From the NCBI RefSeq assembly GCF_051027545.1, contig NZ_CP194902.1:1-64000 (forward strand): DNA of 64,000 nt, in the 5' to 3' direction. Made by a program: the position numbers and the translations under genes. Below the pieces are notes generated by a model. That model worked only from the letters and a program-made list of their open reading frames with translations, did no database searches and was not told the origin of the DNA. This DNA is from Methylocaldum sp002005105 (GTDB lineage Bacteria; Pseudomonadota; Gammaproteobacteria; Methylococcales; Methylococcaceae). Positions 38,509 to 47,918 of the stretch are shown in pieces (the first letter of the stretch is position 1; each line of letters opens with the position of its first letter).

Positions 38509-39294
38509 ATGACGTATTGCCTTTCGATCAACGTGGAACGCGGCCTGGTGTTCTGCTCCGATTCCCGCACCAATGCCGGAATGGACAGCATCGGCACCTA
38601 TTCGAAAATGCACACCTTCGTGTGGCCGGGAGAGCGGGTTTTTGTCTTGCTCTCCGCCGGCAATCTCGCCACCACCCAGGCGGTGGTGAAAAAGATGTAT
38701 CGCGATGTCGAGCAGGCCTGGGTACCCAATCTGATGACGGCGACCAACATGTGCGAAGCCGCGGATTACGTCGGCATGATCAGCACCCAGCTACAGCGCC
38801 AGCAGGCTAGCCGCGATACCGCCAACACCAGCTTCGAGGCCACCTTCATCTTCGGCGGCCAGCTGGGCCATAGCCCGCCCGAGACCTTCATGATTTACCC
38901 GCAGGGCAATTACATTCACGAATCGGGGGAACATCCCTTCCTGCAAATCGGCGAAACCAAATACGGCAAGCCCATCCTGGACCGCATCATCAAGCGGGAC
39001 ATCGGCCTGGAGCGGGCCGCCCGATGCGCCCTGGTCTCCATGAACTCCACCATACGCAGCAACGTGACCGTCGGCCCGCCGGTGGAATTGTTGATCTACG
39101 AGCGAGACAGCCTGACCGAAGGCCGCCGGCTGTTCCTCACCGAGGATGATCCTTTCGCCCGGCAGCTTTCCGAGAAATGGAACGAGGGGTTGATTCTCGC
39201 TCTGGAAAATCTGCCGAATTTCCCCTGGGAAAACGCCGAATCGCAAACTGCCGACTTTAAGCTCGCCCTGCTCAAGCAGCAACTCGATCTATAG
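38509..39294 (+). CDS. anbu: Anbu proteasome-type peptidase
   Basis: A 261-residue Ntn-hydrolase of the HslV/20S beta superfamily. The N-terminus MTYCLSINVERGLVFCSDSRTNAGMDSIGTYSKM is diagnostic of Anbu, and Thr2 would become the catalytic nucleophile after removal of Met1. ATFIFGGQLGHSPPETFMIYPQGNYI and the later KYGKPILDR are also conserved. Anbu typically sits with ATP-grasp, alpha-E and transglutaminase-like genes. Here the first two lie just across the divergent promoter region, and no transglutaminase gene is adjacent. Confidence 0.93.
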   Translation: MTYCLSINVERGLVFCSDSRTNAGMDSIGTYSKMHTFVWPGERVFVLLSAGNLATTQAVVKKMYRDVEQAWVPNLMTATNMCEAADYVGMISTQLQRQQASRDTANTSFEATFIFGGQLGHSPPETFMIYPQGNYIHESGEHPFLQIGETKYGKPILDRIIKRDIGLERAARCALVSMNSTIRSNVTVGPPVELLIYERDSLTEGRRLFLTEDDPFARQLSEKWNEGLILALENLPNFPWENAESQTADFKLALLKQQLDL

Positions 39295-39389
39295 AAACGA
39301 ACAGGCTTTTCGCTGAACGATGCCGATTGGCGCGTACCCGGTTCCAGCGGTTCGGCATCTGTCGCTTCCCGTTTTGTCTCACTCAGATA

Positions 39390-39697
39390 TAGGGTGGATT
39401 AGACGCGCACTGCTACGAACCATGCCGTCGCTGCCGGACTCTCCGCGCGCCTAACTCACTGATTCCGCGGCCTTGCCCGGTGGACGACGGCGCGTGGAAA
39501 CACCAAAGGACACCTCGAAAAACCGTCGCGAGCGCCCCGAGTGCTAGGCGCCCGGAGCACAGGAACCGGAGTGTACATGGAGTACATGAGGATTCCGCGC
39601 ACCGCGCAACGCAGCAATCGAGTCGCGCAGTAGATTTTTCGAGGTGTCCCAAAGGAACTTTTCGGTTCCCTTGCGATGCTCTCCCAACCCGCCCTAC
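39390..39697. repeat. Family B palindrome interrupted by another miniature element
   Basis: The left arm TAGGGTGGATTAGACGCGC, core GATTCCGCGGCCTTGCCCGGTGG and right arm CCCAACCCGCCCTA are a diverged family B copy. The right arm is separated from the core by the nested element at 39508-39649. The remaining gap 39295-39784 shows no gene. Confidence 0.75.
39508..39649. mobile_element. 142-bp miniature element with GGACACCTCGAAAAA inverted ends
   Basis: Left end GGACACCTCGAAAAACC; right end on the reverse strand GGACACCTCGAAAAATC. Both sides are flanked by CAAA (39504-39507 and 39650-39653), fitting a 4-bp target duplication. It is too short to encode a transposase and sits inside a family B repeat, so it inserted later. 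Confidence 0.75.
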
Positions 39698-39784
39698 GCC
39701 GGAAACACGAATCGGAACATTGTTTTTGGCTATATCCTATCCGGGTAGGCTTTTCGTACCGCGGTGAACAAGGAGTGAAAACCG

Positions 39785-40993
39785 ATGGCACTGGAAAAAA
39801 TACTGCATCAGACCGTAACCGGACTATTGGACCGGCATATCCGGGAAGGCTCTCTCCATCTTCACGTTACAGGCGGTCCGAGCCGCCGCTTCGGAACCGG
39901 GCAGCCGGAAGCGCACTGGAATGTTCTAGACCCCTCGGCCCTGCTCCGTCTCTTGTGGGATCCGGAACTTCAATTGGGCGAAACCTATCTCGAAGGCGGT
40001 TGGAACGTGGGATCCTCCGAGGCGTTGCCGGCGTTCATGGAGGTCATGATGCGGAATTTCTCCGAACCGGGACCCGCACCCTATCTGCATGTCCGCCGAT
40101 GGTTGCACCCGCTTGTTAGAACGGGTAACGCCATCGCCCGCAGTTACCGGAATGTGAGCCATCATTACAATCTCGACGAATGGCTGTTCCGACGGTTTCT
40201 GGATGAACGCCTGTTTTATTCCTGCGCTTATTTCGAAACGCCCGAGCAGACGCTCGAAGAGGCGCAACTCGCCAAATGCCGGCTCATCGCCCGAAAGCTG
40301 CGTCTACAGCCCGGAATGCAGGTCCTCGATATCGGCAGCGGCTGGGGAGGCTTAGCCGTTTACCTCGCGCAAGAAGCCGGCGTCGAAGTAACCGGCGTAA
40401 CGCTCTCCAGGGAGCAACTCCGAGTGGCGCAAGCCGATGCCGAACGACTCGGACTTCAAGATCAGGTTCGCTTCCATCTTCGAGATTACCGGAAGCACAC
40501 CGGAGAATATGACCGGATCGTCAGCGTCGGAATGTTCGAACATGTCGGAGCCCGACACTATCCGGCTTTCTTCCGGCAAATGGCGAAACTGCTGAAACCC
40601 GACGGCATAGCACTGCTCCATACCATCGGCGCCACCAACAAGGATGGCCCTGCCAACCCATGGATAAAGCGCCACATTTTTCCGGGCAGTTATATCCCTT
40701 TGCTTTCCGACGTGTCGCCGGCAATGCAGCGCTCGGGCCTGATTCTGACCGACCTGGAGGTGTTGCGGCTGCATTATGCATATACCCTTCGCGAATGGTT
40801 TCGGCGTTTCCAGAACCATAGAGCCGAAGTGGTCGAGCGGATGGGAGAACGCTTCGCCCGCATGTGGGAATTTTATCTGGCGGTATGCGAAGGCTCGTTC
40901 CGCTGGCGCGATATGGTGGTTTTTCAACTTCAGCTGGCGAAGCGGCATGGAGCCGTACCGATCACCCGGAACTACCTCGTGACGGATCATTGA
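39785..40993 (+). CDS. cfa: Cyclopropane-fatty-acyl-phospholipid synthase
   Basis: A 402-residue SAM-dependent methyltransferase that adds a methylene bridge to unsaturated acyl chains of membrane lipids. SAM-binding VLDIGSGWGGLAVYLAQEAG (near 180), ISVGMFEHVGARHY-like RIVSVGMFEHVGARHY and HIFPGSYIPLL are classical. The N-terminal 150 residues form the family's lipid-binding region. The start has AAGGAG upstream. The next gene, the halogenase, starts 150 bases later in the same direction. Confidence 0.94.
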   Translation: MALEKILHQTVTGLLDRHIREGSLHLHVTGGPSRRFGTGQPEAHWNVLDPSALLRLLWDPELQLGETYLEGGWNVGSSEALPAFMEVMMRNFSEPGPAPYLHVRRWLHPLVRTGNAIARSYRNVSHHYNLDEWLFRRFLDERLFYSCAYFETPEQTLEEAQLAKCRLIARKLRLQPGMQVLDIGSGWGGLAVYLAQEAGVEVTGVTLSREQLRVAQADAERLGLQDQVRFHLRDYRKHTGEYDRIVSVGMFEHVGARHYPAFFRQMAKLLKPDGIALLHTIGATNKDGPANPWIKRHIFPGSYIPLLSDVSPAMQRSGLILTDLEVLRLHYAYTLREWFRRFQNHRAEVVERMGERFARMWEFYLAVCEGSFRWRDMVVFQLQLAKRHGAVPITRNYLVTDH

Positions 40994-41146
40994 GAAAGGC
41001 GCGTCCCTGATCGGCCGATCCCGGCCGCGCCGGCGGCCGGGCGGGTCTGCGCCGCCTGTCTTCTGCAAACGTGGCTTGGCAGCACGAATCTTGCCGATTA
41101 TCCTTATCGGCCTCGGGGGCTGACTTATCAACTCAAGAATTCTCAT

Positions 41147-42427
41147 ATGAGCGAATCATGCGATGTGCTGGTCATCGGGGGAGGACCGGCCGGATCGTCG
41201 ATTGCGGCGTTGCTGGCGGAAAAGAATTGGCGCGTCGTTCTGGCCGAAAAGGATCGACATCCGAGGTTTCACATCGGCGAATCCCTGCTGCCTTTGAGTC
41301 TTCCTTACCTGGAACGGCTGGGCGTGCTGAATGAGGTCGAGAAGATCGGTCTTCGCAAGTACGCCGCCGAATTCGATTCCATCTACCACGGCAAGTGCTC
41401 CGACTTTCAGTTCGGCGAGGCTCTGGACAAAACTCATCCCTATGCCTTCGAGGTCAAGCGGGCGGAGTTCGATCATATCCTCTTGAAAAACGCCGCCGCC
41501 AAGGGCGCGGACGTTCGCGAGGGCTGCCGCGTGACTTCGGTGGAATTCCACGAAGGCCGCGTGGATAAAGTCAGGGCGACCGGTGAAAACGGCGCGGAGC
41601 ATGTCTGGCAACCGCGCTTCCTGGTCGATGCATCGGGCCGCGACACCTTTTTGGCCGACAGGCTCGGCACCAAGGAGCGCAACAAGAAACACAGCAGCGC
41701 GGCTGTTTTCGGCCATTTCGAAGGAGCCGAGCGCAGAAGCGGCCGGGACGAAGGCAATATCAGCATTTACTGGTTCGATCACGGCTGGTTTTGGATGATC
41801 CCGCTCAAGGGGGACCTGATGAGCGTTGGCGCCGTCTGCTGGCCTTATTATCTGAAAGGCCGCCAGACACCGGTCGAACAATTCCTGTTCGACACCATCG
41901 CCTTATGCCCGCCGGTGCAAGCTCGCCTGAAAAACGCCCGGCTGGTATCGCCCGTAACCGCGACCGGCAATTATTCGTACGCTTCCAAACGGATGAGGGG
42001 CAAGAATTACTTGTTGATCGGCGATGCTTTCGCCTTTATCGATCCGGTATTTTCCAGCGGCGTCCATCTCGCGCTGTACGGCGCGATGTCCGGCGCGGAG
42101 ACCGTGGACGGCATCCTGCGCGAGCCGAAAACCGCGGAAAAACGCCTCAAGCAGTACGAAAAATCGGTGCGCCGCGGGCTGAAGACGTTTTCCTGGTTCA
42201 TCTACCGCATCACCACACCCGCCATGCGGGACTTGATCATCCATCCTCACAACCGGTTCCGTATCAAGGAAGGCGTCATTTCGCTGCTTGCCGGCGACCT
42301 GTTCCGGAACACCCCGATCGCGCCCAAACTCTTGATGTTCAAGGTTATTTATTATTTGAAAAGCCTGTTCGACCCGATCAATAACTACGCGGCCCATAAG
42401 CGCAGACGCCAAAACATCGCATCCTGA
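41147..42427 (+). CDS. Flavin-dependent halogenase-like oxidoreductase
   Basis: A 426-residue FAD protein. Dinucleotide motif GGGPAGSSIAALLA (11-24); a second FAD motif YLLIGDAFAFIDPVFSSGVHLA near 285. The halogenase signature WxWxIP is present as WFWMIP (214-219), and a lysine in LRKYAAEF (K71) sits where phenol and pyrrole halogenases have their catalytic Lys. It heads a block with chorismatase and acyl carrier protein, so a carrier-bound or free aromatic acid is a likely substrate, as in halogenated aryl-polyene pigments (xanthomonadins). A geranylgeranyl-reductase-like role without halogenation is the alternative. Confidence 0.85.
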   Translation: MSESCDVLVIGGGPAGSSIAALLAEKNWRVVLAEKDRHPRFHIGESLLPLSLPYLERLGVLNEVEKIGLRKYAAEFDSIYHGKCSDFQFGEALDKTHPYAFEVKRAEFDHILLKNAAAKGADVREGCRVTSVEFHEGRVDKVRATGENGAEHVWQPRFLVDASGRDTFLADRLGTKERNKKHSSAAVFGHFEGAERRSGRDEGNISIYWFDHGWFWMIPLKGDLMSVGAVCWPYYLKGRQTPVEQFLFDTIALCPPVQARLKNARLVSPVTATGNYSYASKRMRGKNYLLIGDAFAFIDPVFSSGVHLALYGAMSGAETVDGILREPKTAEKRLKQYEKSVRRGLKTFSWFIYRITTPAMRDLIIHPHNRFRIKEGVISLLAGDLFRNTPIAPKLLMFKVIYYLKSLFDPINNYAAHKRRRQNIAS

Positions 42428-42450
42428 AGCTCGTCTCATATACGCCCGAC

Positions 42451-43521
42451 ATGAATTTGCCAGCACGAATGGGCTCTTTCGATCCGAGCCTAGGCGTTAC
42501 GCAACAGCGTTCCGCCAGGCTTGATCCGCCCGTTTATCTCACCCTGTTTCCTGCCGAAGCCCTGAGCGGTCTGACGAACACGAAGCCAGCCTCCGTGCTC
42601 GGAATCATCGGCTTCGATGGCTTTTCCGAATCCGGTACAGACACGCCGTACCCGGTCCTGACGCTGCCCATGAGCAGCTTGGACGAACAAAAGCTTTGCG
42701 AAGTCTGGCTCAGCCCACAGCCGGCACGCTACGGAGAACATCAGGGGATACGCTACGCCTGCAACGGCGATATTCTGTTCGGCTGCTTTTATTTACCCGA
42801 CCAGGAGCAGGATTCGGTGGAAGCCCGGACTTACCGGACGTACTGCCGGATACTGGATCTGATCCGCGTCTCCGGCTATACCCATCTCATCCGCATGTGG
42901 AACTATCTTCCGCGGATCAACGGCGAATACCTTGGGCTCGAAAACTATCAGCGCTTTTGCCTGGGGCGGCACCAAGCCTTCGCCGAAGCCGATTATGTGT
43001 TCGACCGGGATTTGCCCGCCGCCAGCGCGATCGGGACCGGGGCAGAAGGGCTGCGGATCTATTTCATCGCCTCCCGCGTCCCGGGACGCCAGATCGAGAA
43101 TCCGCGCCAGGTGAGCGCCTATCGATATCCGTTACAATACGGACCGCGCAGCCCGTCGTTTTCGCGCGCGACGCTGACGGAGTTCGGCGGTGAACGCCAG
43201 CTTTATCTGTCGGGAACCGCGAGCATCGTAGGGCACGAAACCCTGCATCACGAGGATGCGGCCGGGCAATTGCGGGAAACGCTGAGCAACATTCAGGCCG
43301 TACTAAACGAGCTGGGCCAGTCCCGAATCAAGCTCGAAGAATTGGGGCCAGACAGCATGTTGAAAGTTTATATACGCCATCACGAACATTTCGGCATCGC
43401 GAAGCGACTGCTCGCGGAAACCCTGAATCCTTCATGCCCGGTTATCTTTCTACAAGGCGATATTTGCCGCAGAGACCTTTTGCTGGAAATCGAAGGCATT
43501 ATTCGATTGCCCCGTCCGTAA
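42451..43521 (+). CDS. Chorismatase-like protein (FkbO/Hyg5/XanB2 family)
   Basis: A 356-residue protein. The family region HLIRMWNYLPRINGEYLGLENYQRFCLGRHQAF followed by AASAIGTGAEGLRIYFIASRVPGRQIENPRQVSAYRYP is characteristic of chorismatases, which cleave chorismate to hydroxybenzoates or dihydroxy acids. In Xanthomonas the relative XanB2 makes 3- and 4-hydroxybenzoate, the starter of xanthomonadin. The start is set at ATG 42451, 23 bases after the halogenase stop; no strong ribosome site is seen. It likely supplies the aromatic starter for this pigment locus. Confidence 0.87.
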   Translation: MNLPARMGSFDPSLGVTQQRSARLDPPVYLTLFPAEALSGLTNTKPASVLGIIGFDGFSESGTDTPYPVLTLPMSSLDEQKLCEVWLSPQPARYGEHQGIRYACNGDILFGCFYLPDQEQDSVEARTYRTYCRILDLIRVSGYTHLIRMWNYLPRINGEYLGLENYQRFCLGRHQAFAEADYVFDRDLPAASAIGTGAEGLRIYFIASRVPGRQIENPRQVSAYRYPLQYGPRSPSFSRATLTEFGGERQLYLSGTASIVGHETLHHEDAAGQLRETLSNIQAVLNELGQSRIKLEELGPDSMLKVYIRHHEHFGIAKRLLAETLNPSCPVIFLQGDICRRDLLLEIEGIIRLPRP

Positions 43522-43574
43522 TCCGGTCCAAGGCGATCGGCCTTAATGATCTAACTGTCGAATATCAATAGCTT

Positions 43575-43844
43575 ATGACCACGCAACTGACCCCGATGGA
43601 ACTGGAACTGGCACGGATGATCGTCGAATCGTTGAATCTCGAAGCCATTCCCGAGCACATCGAGCCGGAAAAACCTCTGTACCGGGACGGGTTGGGACTC
43701 GATTCCATAGACCTGCTCGAACTCTCCCTGGTTATCTCCAAAAAATACGGACTTCAGATCAAATCGGACGATCCGGACGTCACTAACATTTTCTCTTCGC
43801 TCCGGGCGCTGGCCAGCACCATCGAAAAGCGGCGTTCGAAATAA
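43575..43844 (+). CDS. Acyl carrier protein of the aryl-polyene locus
   Basis: An 89-residue carrier protein with the phosphopantetheine site GLGLDSIDLLEL (Ser44). The length and acidic helix pattern fit single ACPs of type II systems. It lies between the chorismatase and the COG4648 membrane protein, the gene order of xanthomonadin and aryl-polyene clusters, where an aromatic starter is loaded on an ACP. Confidence 0.93.
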   Translation: MTTQLTPMELELARMIVESLNLEAIPEHIEPEKPLYRDGLGLDSIDLLELSLVISKKYGLQIKSDDPDVTNIFSSLRALASTIEKRRSK

Positions 43845-43847
43845 GGT

Positions 43848-44489
43848 ATGGGGATCAAACCGGCTTTAACCGTGTGCCTGGCGGCGCTCTTTCCGGTTTT
43901 TTCCTTTGCCGCCGTCCGTTCGGACATCTCGCCGGTCTGGCTTGGATTCGTCGACTTTCTTCTCTTCACGGCCATCTTGATCGCAATGCGCTTATCGGGC
44001 GAAGGCCGGTCGAGCATGATAGGCCGCCTTTGGCCTTTCGCGGTGGGCATCGGCCTCTGCGCGCCGCTCTTTTACCTGAGGCCGGACGCGATGATCTATT
44101 TTTCGCCCGTCGGCATCGGCCTGATACTCGCAAGCCTATTCCTGACGACGCTGACTCCGGGACGGGAACCGCTGATTACACGCTTTGCCCGGCTGGAGCG
44201 GCGGGGTGTGCTGCCCGACGATTTGCGGATTTACACTCGCAATCTCACCTGGGCCTGGGCGATCTTTTTCTGCCTGTTGGTTCTGGAATCGGTGTTGCTG
44301 GCCTTGTTCGCTCCGGTGAAAACCTTTCTCCTATTCACCAACACCGTGAATTATTTCTTCGTCGGCGCGTTTTTCATCACCGAGTACATCTACCGGCGCA
44401 TCCGCTACCGGCATCACAGCCATCCGTCCATCCTCCACTTGATCGCGACCATCGCCCGCTCGGGCGTAATCTCGGCTCCCAAGAACTGA
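43848..44489 (+). CDS. COG4648-like membrane protein of aryl-polyene clusters
   Basis: A 213-residue protein with about five or six membrane segments (LTVCLAALFPVFSFAAV, FLLFTAILIAMRL, FAVGIGLCAPLFYL, VGIGLILASLFLTTL, WAIFFCLLVLESVLLALF and VNYFFVGAFFITEYIYR). It begins 3 bases after the ACP stop. Proteins of this type follow the ACP in known aryl-polyene clusters; their role is unknown, possibly in membrane assembly of the pigment enzymes. Confidence 0.8.
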   Translation: MGIKPALTVCLAALFPVFSFAAVRSDISPVWLGFVDFLLFTAILIAMRLSGEGRSSMIGRLWPFAVGIGLCAPLFYLRPDAMIYFSPVGIGLILASLFLTTLTPGREPLITRFARLERRGVLPDDLRIYTRNLTWAWAIFFCLLVLESVLLALFAPVKTFLLFTNTVNYFFVGAFFITEYIYRRIRYRHHSHPSILHLIATIARSGVISAPKN

Positions 44490-44529
44490 CCGGAATTCCG
44501 CCGGGCGAACTCGAACGACAACCAGACCG

Positions 44530-44829
44530 ATGGAGGCACACTTTACCGTTTCATCAGACCACCCTGCCCTGCCCGGTCATTTTCCGGGCAATCCGGTGGT
44601 GCCCGGCGTAGTGATTCTGGACGAGATCGCCTGTCTCTGGCTGGCGGGCCATCCAGGCTTTCGCCTCGCCGGCATTCCTGCCGCGAAATTTCTCTCGGTG
44701 CTCCGTCCGGGCGAACCGTGCCGGGTGCAATTCGATGATGCGGGAGAAAAATCGGTGAAATTCGACTGCTTCTCGGGCGACCGGCGCATCGCGCAAGGGC
44801 GTCTACTGTTCACCTCAGTCGCACCATGA
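44530..44829 (+). CDS. FabA/FabZ-like hotdog dehydratase
   Basis: A 99-residue single hotdog domain with HPALPGHFPGNPVVPGVVIL, the classical active-site helix region of 3-hydroxyacyl-ACP dehydratases. It lacks the second half of long FabA proteins. Aryl-polyene clusters use such short dehydratases in polyene chain extension. Its stop overlaps the acyltransferase start by 4 bases. An acyl-CoA/ACP ligase gene, often placed just before it, is absent here. Confidence 0.87.
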   Translation: MEAHFTVSSDHPALPGHFPGNPVVPGVVILDEIACLWLAGHPGFRLAGIPAAKFLSVLRPGEPCRVQFDDAGEKSVKFDCFSGDRRIAQGRLLFTSVAP

Positions 44830-45821
44830 GCCGCAGCTGGATTAATCAAAAAGAGCGCAGCACCGGCTTCTGGCTGCGAACGATCGTCTGGATCGCCCTG
44901 CGGCTCGGGCGGCCGATCGCCCGCGCCCTGCTCTACCCCATCACGGCGTATTTTCTGATTTTCGCCGACCGCGCGCGGCAAGCTTCCGCTGCCTATCTGA
45001 CACGCATCTTCGGTAGACCACCGTCGGGCCGGGAGTTGTTCCGCCACTATCACACTTTCGCCGAAGCTCTGCTCGACAGGGTGTTCGTGTTCGCCGAGCG
45101 GGACGAATTCTTTCAAATCCGGATGCACGGATTCGATCTGCTGGAGCGGCTGATAGCGGACAAACAGGGATTCCTCCTGGTCGGCGCCCATGTCGGCAGC
45201 TTCGAAATCCTCCGCGGCCTCGGGCTGAGGCACAGGGGGCTTTCCGTCAAGGCGCTGGTTTACGGCGAAAATTCCCCCAAGATCAATGCCATTTTCAGGA
45301 CGCTGAACCCGGATCTGTTCAAGGACATCATCCCCGTAGGCACGGCGAGCGCCCTTCTGGGGCTGGATGAGCACATCGCTAACGGCGGCGTGGTCGCCTT
45401 GCTCGGAGACCGCAGCGTACACGGGGAGAAGCGCGTCCTGTGCCGGTTTCTCGGCGAGGACGCCTGGTTCCCGGCGGCGCCAGTGCTGCTGGCGAACTTG
45501 TTCAAGGCTCCGGTGATTCTGTTCTTTTGTCTCCACAAAGGCGGCGCCGATTACGACGTACACTTTGAGCTGCTGGCCGAGCGCATCGAGTGTTCCCGGA
45601 AAAACCGCGACGAAAAAATCCGGGCGTTCATGCAGCACTACGCCGACCGGCTGGAACATTACTGCCGCCAGGCGCCTTACAATTGGTTCAATTTTTATGA
45701 TTTTTGGGATAAGAGCGACAGCACGGACGAGCAGCGTATGTCCGATGCCTTAAGTCCCGAAATGACCCGGAATTTTGAACCTCGTCGAGCATCCGCCAAT
45801 CGTGGCTCTCCGGCTTCATAA
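44826..45821 (+). CDS. LpxL-like lysophospholipid acyltransferase
   Basis: A 331-residue protein of the LpxL/HtrB-like acyltransferase group (COG4261-like). An N-terminal membrane segment (ALLYPITAYFLIF) is followed by the HxxxxxE-type motif HVGSFE near residue 120 and the conserved GDRSVHGEKRVLCRFLG block. It probably attaches the polyene to a lipid or lysolipid at the inner membrane. It is the last gene of this block: an IS630-family element begins 46 bases after its stop, so any following pigment genes are cut off. Confidence 0.88.
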   Translation: MSRSWINQKERSTGFWLRTIVWIALRLGRPIARALLYPITAYFLIFADRARQASAAYLTRIFGRPPSGRELFRHYHTFAEALLDRVFVFAERDEFFQIRMHGFDLLERLIADKQGFLLVGAHVGSFEILRGLGLRHRGLSVKALVYGENSPKINAIFRTLNPDLFKDIIPVGTASALLGLDEHIANGGVVALLGDRSVHGEKRVLCRFLGEDAWFPAAPVLLANLFKAPVILFFCLHKGGADYDVHFELLAERIECSRKNRDEKIRAFMQHYADRLEHYCRQAPYNWFNFYDFWDKSDSTDEQRMSDALSPEMTRNFEPRRASANRGSPAS

Positions 45822-45867
45822 TTCGATCCAGCCCCGCTCAGACGGTCGAACCGAAGATCTTGCACTA

Positions 45868-46976
45868 AGTACATCCCATAAAGTTCTGCGGAAAGGGCGT
45901 ACACTGGTGGCATGAAAGCCATCCTGATCCCCCCGTTGGGCAAAGCGCAACAGAGTGAGTTAGACACCCTGTATCGAAAGACCAAGGACCCACGACTCCG
46001 AACTCGTGCCCAGATGGTCTTGCTCTCGGCCGAGCGGGGTCTCAAAGCGCTGGAGATCGCGGGGATCGTGCGGGAGAGCGAGGACACCGTGGTGCGGTGG
46101 CTGAAACGGCATCAGAGCGAAGGCGTGGACGGGCTGAAAGATGCGCCGCGAGCGGGACGGCAAGCCAAAGTGACGGCGGCGTATCGGGCCGCCCTGGTGG
46201 CGGCGGTACGGCGCCGTCCGCGCAGTTTGGACCTGCCGTTTTCCATATGGACCCTGCAACGGCTGGTGGATTACCTGGCCGAGCAAACCGGGATTCGCAT
46301 CGCTCTGGAAACCCTGCGCCAAACCTTGAAGCGCGAAGGGATTGTGCTCAGTCGTCCGCAGCATAAGATCAGCAGCCCTGATCCAGACTATGCGGTGAAA
46401 AAAAAGCGGTCGAAGACACCCGTGATCACTTGAAACCGGGCGATGTGTTTTACTACGCCGACGAGTTTAACCTCAGTTGGCTGCCTACCTTGACGGCGTT
46501 GTGGAGCCCGGTAGGCCAGCAAATTATGATTCCGACCCCAGGTCAGCCTAAGAAGCGCTATGGGTTGGGAGCGGTGAATTACCATACCGGTGAAACCGTG
46601 GTCTTATTCAAACGACACAAGCGCCGTCGGGAGGTGGCCGAACTGCTGCAAGCCATAGTGGACCAGCATCCCACGGGGACGATTTACGTCGCGTGGGACA
46701 ATGCCGACACGCATCAAGACGACGAGATCGAAGCGGTCGTGCGCGGAGCCGCCGGGCGACTGGTCCTGCTGTACTTGCCGACCTATAGCCCTTGGCTCAA
46801 CCCGATCGAGATGCTGTGGCGCCATTTCCGCCGCGAAGTGACCCATTGCGAACTCTTCGAGACGGTAGCCGCCTTGCTCCAAGCCGCCCGCGAGTTCTTC
46901 GACCGTCACAACCGCTCTCCACAGCTGGTGCTCTCGATTATCGGTTCCTATGCCGTAAAAGTTTCATGAATGTACT
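45868..46976 (+). mobile_element. IS630-family insertion sequence
   Basis: An element of 1109 bp. Left end AGTACATCCCATAAAGTT; right end in reverse AGTACATTCATGAAACTT: imperfect inverted repeats of about 27 bases. It is flanked by TA on both sides (45866-45867 and 46977-46978), the duplication expected for IS630/Tc1 elements. The right TA is also the first flank of the adjacent TA-flanked miniature element. Confidence 0.9.
45912..46969 (+). CDS. IS630 transposase in two frames
   Basis: The first frame (45912-46433, 173 aa) carries the helix-turn-helix half (RTRAQMVLLSAERGLKALEIAGIVRESEDTVVRWLKRH). The second (46430-46969, 179 aa) carries the DDE catalytic half: YADEFNLSWLP, VAWDNADTHQ and the late SPWLNPIEMLWRHFRRE. 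An A8 run at 46398-46405 lies at the frame change; a -1 slip there joins KKKAVEDTRDHLKPGD to the first part. This is likely programmed frameshifting as in many IS630 elements; mutation is the alternative. Confidence 0.9.
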
Positions 46977-46978
46977 TA

Positions 46979-47354
46979 GAGCGTCTTCATCTCGCTCGTA
47001 CGGCAAAACAGGCTTGGCGGAACTCGTTGGCGCCTTCGGCTCGGGTGAACCGATTCAAGCATTCGTCGGCAATCCCTTGCCGGCGAAGACGCTCGGCCGG
47101 GCCGTGGCGTCGCGAAAGGACTCCCGATCTACGGGGATGCACGATCGTAGGTCGGCAATCCCTTGCCGACAAAGACGCTCGGCCGGAGCATGGCGTCGGG
47201 AAGGGCGGCTTCGGCGCTCCAATCGCAAACGGTCATCCCAGCGCTCCTGGGATGACCGTTTGCGATTGGAAGGTCGCGACTAAAGCGACGTTTGCGATTG
47301 GGAGGGATTCCCGACCTACTCGCCAGTGCTCGTACAGTAGGTTTAAAAATGCAC
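46979..47354. repeat. TA-flanked miniature element, copy 2 (376 bp)
   Basis: Left end GAGCGTCTTCATCTCGCTCG, right end in reverse GTGCATTTTTAAACCTACTG, TA on both sides (46977-46978 and 47355-47356). The inside contains family A modules: TCGGCAATCC palindromes, GAAGACGCTCGG, and CCAATCGCAAACGG in both orientations. No coding sequence is credible. It abuts the IS630 element. Confidence 0.85.
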
Positions 47355-47356
47355 TA

Positions 47357-47918
47357 GCTGCGCAGCGCTCGCCGGTGAAATGACGGACAGCACGGCGACG
47401 CCGCGTCACTCGAACCGCCAAGCCGATGCCATATCAAATCTTCGAGCGCCTGAGGAATCTCTTCCGCGGATGATGTGCCGGCACAAAACCCTCCAGTAGA
47501 ATTTTTCTCTGTCAAGATAACAATTCACGTTGCGCGAAATTTCCTACTATTTTTATAGTTCTTTAACGGAAAGCGCCGATTCGGTTTTTGTCGAGCAGAC
47601 GCGAGAAGCCGGGAGCGGACAGCTTGGAAAGCCGCGGGCTGGTCGCTACGTCAAACGTGATAGCACGCCATGTTTCTCTACGGTAAGGTCGGGAATATGA
47701 TTGGCGCAGCCCGTGGTAACGCTTGGTGCTGCGTTATGGGTTGGGACAACGACTGTTCGACGGCGATAGCGGAGAGAACGCTGGCGCCGACGGCACAATG
47801 AACGACTATAAAGAATAACAATGAACGATAACAATTTGGCTCTGCCGCGTGCCGCCGAAGGCTATGCTTTTCCGCAGCCGGACAACCGAAATAGGCCAGG
47901 CTTGATCCGATCAGCGAT
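47357..47918. other. Intergenic region upstream of the PAS kinase
   Basis: About 560 bases with no gene. AT-rich 47515-47570 contains TTGCGC (47530-47535), an 18-bp spacer and TATAGT (47554-47559), a possible promoter for the kinase operon some 360 bases upstream of its start. Confidence 0.35.
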
